From Thiohalocapsa sp963695445 (lineage in GTDB: Bacteria; Pseudomonadota; Gammaproteobacteria; Chromatiales; Chromatiaceae), in contig CAVOGV010000038.1 of the NCBI GenBank assembly GCA_963695445.1, positions 363,737 through 427,736 on the forward strand: 64,000 nt of DNA. Direction: 5' to 3'. Below, piece after piece: positions 59,966-64,000 of this stretch. How positions within the stretch are numbered: position 1 is the first letter of the stretch; every line of letters starts with the position of its first letter. Both the position numbers and the translations under genes were made by a program. The notes under the pieces were generated by a model that was not told the DNA's origin, searched no databases, and saw only the letters and a list, made by a program, of their open reading frames with translations.

Positions 59966-62765
59966 ATGTCTGTTGCACACTTTGCGTGGCGTTTGGCCCT
60001 CTCTGGGCTGATCAGCCTGACGGTTTGCTTGATCTCCGCCTGCGGCGACAGCTCGGGTCTGGACGCCGAGGCGCTGCGCACCAAGGCCGGATGCGATCCG
60101 GACCGCGTCGAAGAGATCGACGGGCGCCGCCGCCTGGCGTTGATCGTCGGCGTCGGCGAGTACCAGCGCGACGCGGTGCCCGATCTGCCGGGCCCGCCGA
60201 ATGATGCACGACGCATCTACCGGCTGCTCACCGATCCGAACGGCTATGGCTTCCCGGAGGCGAACGTCTGTCTGCTGCTCGACGGGCAGGCGACCACCGC
60301 AAACTTCAAGCAGGCGTTCGAGCAGGCCCTGGTCTCCCGCGCCAGGCCCGGCGACGTCGCGGTCTTCTACTTCGCCGGTCATGGCTCGCAGGCCAAGGAC
60401 AAGAATGGCGATGAGCCGGACGCCTGGGACGAGACGCTGATGCTGCACGACGCTCGCACCGACGCCGCCCGCGACCTGCTCGACGACGAGTTGAACGATC
60501 TGCTGGCGCGACTGCACCGCAAGACGCGCGACGTCACGGTGATACTCGACTCCTGCAACTCGGGCACCGCAACGCGCGCGCCCGCGCAGAGCACCGTCAT
60601 GGCGCGCTTCGTGGCCCCGGTCGACGGCGACGCCGGTGCTGACCCCGCGATCGCGGACGGCGAAGGCGACGGCGCCGCAAGCTGGGTTCCGGCGGCATTC
60701 CCCGGCCTCGCCGCCCTAACAGCGGCCAGCGACAGCAGCTCGGCGGTCGAGAAGGCCGGCCGTGGGGTCTTTACCGACGCCCTGCTGCGCGTGCTCGCAC
60801 AGGTTGGCGAGCGCCCGTTGACCCTGGCCCAGGTTGCGCGTCAGGTGCCGCCGTTGGTGGCGGCCGAGAGCCCGCAGGTGCCCGGTTTTCATGGCGAGCT
60901 GGACCGGCCGGTGTTCGGTAACCGGCAGCGCACGCGCCCTGTGGCTTGGGAGGTCGTCGACGTTGGACCGCCGGTGTCGCTCGGCGGAGCGCCGCTGCCC
61001 GGCATCGGCGTCGGCGCCGAGCTGCGCGTCTATCCCGCCTCGGCGACCGGCGCGGACACGCGTGATCCGGGCAGGCCAAGGCGACGCTGGTCGTCGACGC
61101 CTTCACCGGCGTCAATGTCTCGGCCAGCGTGGCCGTTACCGGGCCCCAAGCCCACGCCGCTGGAACAAGGCGATCTGGCGGTGCTGGCAAGGCCGGCGGA
61201 CACCTTCGTCAAGCTCCGCGTGCGCTTGCGCCCGGCCGACGAGCCGGGCGGCGTCCAGGGGCCGCGCGCCGAGGCGCTGCGCGAGCAGTTCAAGGCCGAC
61301 ACGGAGGCCGGCCGGCTGATCGAGCTCACCGACGGCCCAGGCGACTTCGAGCTGCGCGTAGGGACCTCAGACCAGCTGACGGTACATGGGCCCGAGGACC
61401 GGGTGCGCAATGTCCTGGCCTCTGCCCGGGACGCGCCCGAGACGCTCTGGCAGCACGCCCGCCAGCGCGCGTTGCTGCAGCTGCGCGGCGAGGGCGGGGC
61501 GGATTTCACCGACCAGGAGACCCTGCTGGCGCGCCTCGTGCCGGCCGAGCCGAGTCCCCTGGACGACTGCGTGCGCGGCGCCTGGGGAGCAGGCCGAGCC
61601 GAACAGCGAGCAACGGGTCCCGCTCTGCCAATCCTGGAACCTTGAGGTGCGCCTGCATCCGCAGGCCCCGGTGCCACTGCTGATCGGGGCACTGATCCTG
61701 TCGACCGACGGCAACATCTTCGCGCTGCCCAGCGATGGCCGAAAGGTGCGGCTGCGTCCGGGCGAGCGGGTGCGATTCCAGGCCGAGCGCGAGACCTTTC
61801 AGGGCCGGCCGCCGCTCAATGTCCAAGACCGGGTGCTGGTCTTCGGGACTCAGGAGAGCAATCCGGTGCAATGGACGCGCTACACCCAGACCGCACAACA
61901 GACCCGTTCTCCGGCCGCGGCGGGGCTGGAGGCAGCACTGGACCGCTACCTGGCGCCCGGCACCCGCGGCCGCGGCGTGGGCCAGCCGTCGCCCGAGCCG
62001 GAGACCGCCACCTGGACCATGAGCCAGGTGACCATGCGGGTGCAGGCCAATCCCGACTTCCCGGCGTCCGACGCGGACAGCGCCGGGCCGTTCGGCTGGG
62101 AGGCTTTCGCCGCCGAGCGCTTCGACATCCGCCCCTATCTGCCCGATGACCAGACCACCGGCCTCTTCCGGCTGCTGGTCGAGACGCACCGACTGGCTGA
62201 GGCCGCCCGAGAGAATGGCTACGGCTACGCGTCGCACCCCTGGCAGGAGCCCACGCTTGAGCAAAATCTGCGCACCGGCGTGGACAGCGCACGGGCCGTC
62301 TGGCTCGCCTTCACCCGTGCCGGGCTGCGCTACAACCGCGACGACCGCCATATCCCGACCAAGGACATGGCGGCACAGGACTCACCGATGCGCGAGCAAT
62401 TCGAATCCTGCCTGAGCGACAACCGGCTGCAGCCAGGAGACCTGCTGGTCGATCGCGACGAGGAGCAGGGCGACGGCCAGGTGGTGCTGGTCATCGACCC
62501 CGCGCGCGGCATTGCCTGGGGCTCACATGGACTCGATAGCACGCCCGCACCGCTGCCTGCCGAGCCCCCGGCTGCGGTGCAGTACCAGAGGATCAAATAC
62601 CGCCAGGACTGGGCGCGTCTCGGGCGCGACGGCATGCGCCGGGCCGCGTGCTGGCGGCACCGGGCGCTGAGCGCGGAGCACGACGCCGGTCGGAGCGGGC
62701 CGGGCAGCGCGGCGTTGGCCAAGGCCTGCGATCCGGCCGCCGGCTGCGGTTGGACGGACCGATGA
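59966..62765 (+). CDS. Caspase lipoprotein with DUF4384-like region and a probably inactive NlpC/P60-like domain (two frameshifts)
   Basis: ATG 59966 gives a lipoprotein signal (LISLTVCLISAC). The caspase domain has His139 in YFAGHGSQ and Cys197 in LDSCNSG, with a complete set of flanking motifs (LDDELNDLLARL). Frame shifts near 61065-61130 and near 61590 separate a DUF4384-like section (LEVRLHPQAPVPLLIGALIL) and a C-terminal NlpC/P60-like domain (GVDSARAVWLAFTRAGLRYN, RLQPGDLLVDRDEEQGDGQV). In that domain the position of the usual catalytic Cys (DCS) is occupied by Ser-Ala, and the usual His before VxxVID is Gln, so it is probably inactive. About 930 residues. The next gene, convergent, encodes a lysozyme. 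Confidence 0.82.
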
Positions 62766-62814
62766 GCCCCGCGGCTTCTCGCGGCCGCGCCGACCCGAGC
62801 TCGCCGGCTCGGCC

Positions 62815-63520
62815 TCAGAGAGGGGTCTGGCCGGTGCGAATATCGATCGGCGACAGGTCCTCGTCCGGCGACGGTAACGCGCGCGGGATGCCGATGCCGT
62901 CGAAGAACAGCTCGATCTCGCGCTCGCGGCGCTTCTCCAGTCCGGCCAGCCGCTTGCCGCCGGCATAGGCCCAGCGGCGCAGCTGGAACGGCACGTCATC
63001 GAAACGGCCCGCGTTCAGCCGTTTCAGCAGCGTCGAGCTGCTGAAGTTGCCGCGCCCGACGTTGAACACGAAGTCGCAGAGCGCGGCGAACTGACCGTCG
63101 GTCAGCTCCGGCGACACCAGCTCCATCACCGCGATCTGCGGCGTGCGCATGTCGGTGCGCAGCAGCTCCTCGCCCTCCGGCTCGGTAATGCCGTCGCGAT
63201 AGTCCCGCGGCTCGCTGCCATTGCAGCGCGCCTTTTTGAGCAGATGGCCGTAGCCGATGGTGCAGTAGCCGGCGGCGTCGTTGTAGAGCCGACCGCGGAA
63301 GCCCTCCGAGCGCTTGGTCAGTGCGATGCCCTTGGTCGACACCGGCCGCGGCTCGACACCGGCGGGCAGCACCGCCCGCGTCGGCGGTTCGAGGAAGATC
63401 CCGGGCGTCAACGCGTCCTCATAGGTCTGGAATCTGGTCTGCTCCTCGTCGCCGCAGCCAACAAGGGCTAGTGTGGTGAGGAGCGCGGAGTACAGAAGGC
63501 CATTCGCCAGACGCCTTCAT
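62815..63520 (-). CDS. GH24 (phage-type) lysozyme lipoprotein
   Basis: The lysozyme domain is complete: EGFRGRLYNDAAGYCTIGYG holds the catalytic Glu and the TIGYGH motif, followed by LTDGQFAALCDFVFNVGRGN and a C-terminal RRWAYAGGKRLAGLEKRRER helix typical of T4/P22-like enzymes. The N-terminus is a lipoprotein signal (LTTLALVGC) whose ATG at 63520 becomes in frame only after removing one A (MRRLANGLLYSALL). About 235 residues. Most GH24 enzymes are phage lysins; this one has a lipobox and a charged tail, which suggests a host-encoded envelope enzyme. It faces the caspase-NlpC/P60-like gene, 49 bases from its end. Confidence 0.85.
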
Positions 63521-63769
63521 GGACCCCTCCCGATGGGTTGCTCTGCCAATGCGGCCACAAGGACTTACCGTAACCTGGAGTGTAGGAGACCCGGGCGCGG
63601 ATGCCCAGACGGGGGTCGGAGACAGACCCGCCTGCGCTCGGCCCCTGCCGACGGTTGCGCAACAGGGAGCTGACGTGTCTGTCGCGGCCGGGCAGCTAGG
63701 TCCAGACCGGCTTTGACAGCCGGGATTACGGCGGGCCGCGCTGCTAACCGCCGGCCAGCCGCGCATCTC
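63521..63769. other. Gap between lysozyme and FGE remnant
   Basis: About 250 bases. The lysozyme promoter should lie at the low end. No other feature was supported. Confidence 0.35.
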
Positions 63770-63774
63770 AGGGG

Positions 63775-63881
63775 CCCAAAAATCGGCGGCGACCAAGGGG
63801 GCTCGCCCCTTGGAACCCCCGGAAAAGGGAAAAAGACAAAAGACCATAGTCAAGGGGTTCTCGCCAGGCGAAAACCCCGGT
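63775..63881. repeat. Copy B of the 100-bp repeat (inverted partner 23672-23775)
   Basis: The reverse complement matches copy A from GGTTTTCGCCTGGCGAG, through the stop codon and the T-rich stretch, to the hairpin. The two differ mainly in the loop and by a few single bases. Confidence 0.85.
63793..63813 (-). terminator. Hairpin after the FGE remnant
   Basis: CCAAGGGG (63793-63800) pairs with CCCCTTGG (63806-63813) around a five-base loop. It corresponds to the 10-bp hairpin at 23735-23757 and lies 37 bases beyond the remnant's stop codon on the minus strand. Confidence 0.6.
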
Positions 63882-64000
63882 TGCTGCCCCGACCGCCGGT
63901 GCGTTCCCGTGGCGAGTCGCAGCGCGCGGGAGCACAGGTTGTCGTTCCAGGAGCCGGCACCGAGGGGCGCGCGCCGGGCGTCATCATTCTTGCTTAAGCA
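63850..64000 (-). pseudogene. 3' end of an FGE-sulfatase/C-type-lectin-fold gene, running out of the window
   Basis: On the minus strand the sequence gives GAGSWNDNLCSRA in one frame and, after a one-base shift, continues toward GFRLARTP with TGA at 63850-63852. This is the closing part of an FGE-type domain (RGGSWN ... GFRLA). The rest of the gene lies beyond 64000. The stretch between SWND and GFRLA differs sharply from the same stretch at 23.6 kb, while the flanks are nearly identical. Confidence 0.65.

Noticed and set aside
62815..63520. Prophage lysis gene
   Set aside because: The GH24 enzyme has a lipobox and no phage genes, holin pair or integrase lie nearby; an envelope lysozyme of the island fits better.

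Overview
The window is GC-rich, dense proteobacterial DNA. The MacAB-type exporter, cyanase locus, YbfB/YjiJ-type MFS remnant, autotransporter and many caspase and CHAT genes suggest a gammaproteobacterium of the purple-sulfur-bacterium type (Chromatiaceae-like). That placement is inference; there is no rRNA or marker gene. No tRNA, rRNA, CRISPR array, integrase or transposase was recognised.

Layout. 0-3.5 kb: a three-gene MacA/MacB-type export operon (minus strand). 3.9-4.4 kb: a periplasmic Cache-domain protein. 4.5-8.4 kb: a NrtABC/CynABD-like ABC importer (minus) divergent from cyanase (plus), together a cyanate uptake and breakdown module. 8.5-11.2 kb: a GNAT acetyltransferase, tandem hairpin repeats, an MFS remnant and a methyltransferase. 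11.4-12.5 kb: debris of a toxin-antitoxin pair and of BON and GlcD-like genes.

12.6-63.5 kb is an unusual island of caspase-fold proteases. It holds four TPR-CHAT genes, two CHAT tail remnants and seven caspase (peptidase C14) genes. The caspase genes carry different partner domains: peptidoglycan-binding plus FGE/C-type-lectin fold; an SH3/Tudor-like pair; a beta-propeller; a DUF4384-like region (two paralogues plus one NlpC/P60-like fusion); and one gene with an active caspase followed by two caspase-like domains that have lost both catalytic residues. Between them lie secreted or membrane accessory genes: FecR-like proteins, an autotransporter, a CFI-box protein, paired HEXXH membrane proteins, a concanavalin-like protein, an NHL-NlpC/P60 protein, a GH24 lysozyme lipoprotein and several very small two-helix membrane proteins. 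Most proteases have a signal peptide or lipobox, so the set probably acts in the envelope or periplasm. A sensing, proteolysis and cell-wall-damage programme is a reasonable but unproven reading.

Two things colour the annotation. Many genes that are otherwise well conserved are broken by single-base indels, so either the assembly has residual indel errors or the island is decaying; coordinates of such genes are given as the whole span with frameshifts described. Several pieces are duplicated within the window (CHAT tails, a lectin-like 3' end, an FGE 3' end with its downstream hairpin), showing that the island grew by segmental duplication.
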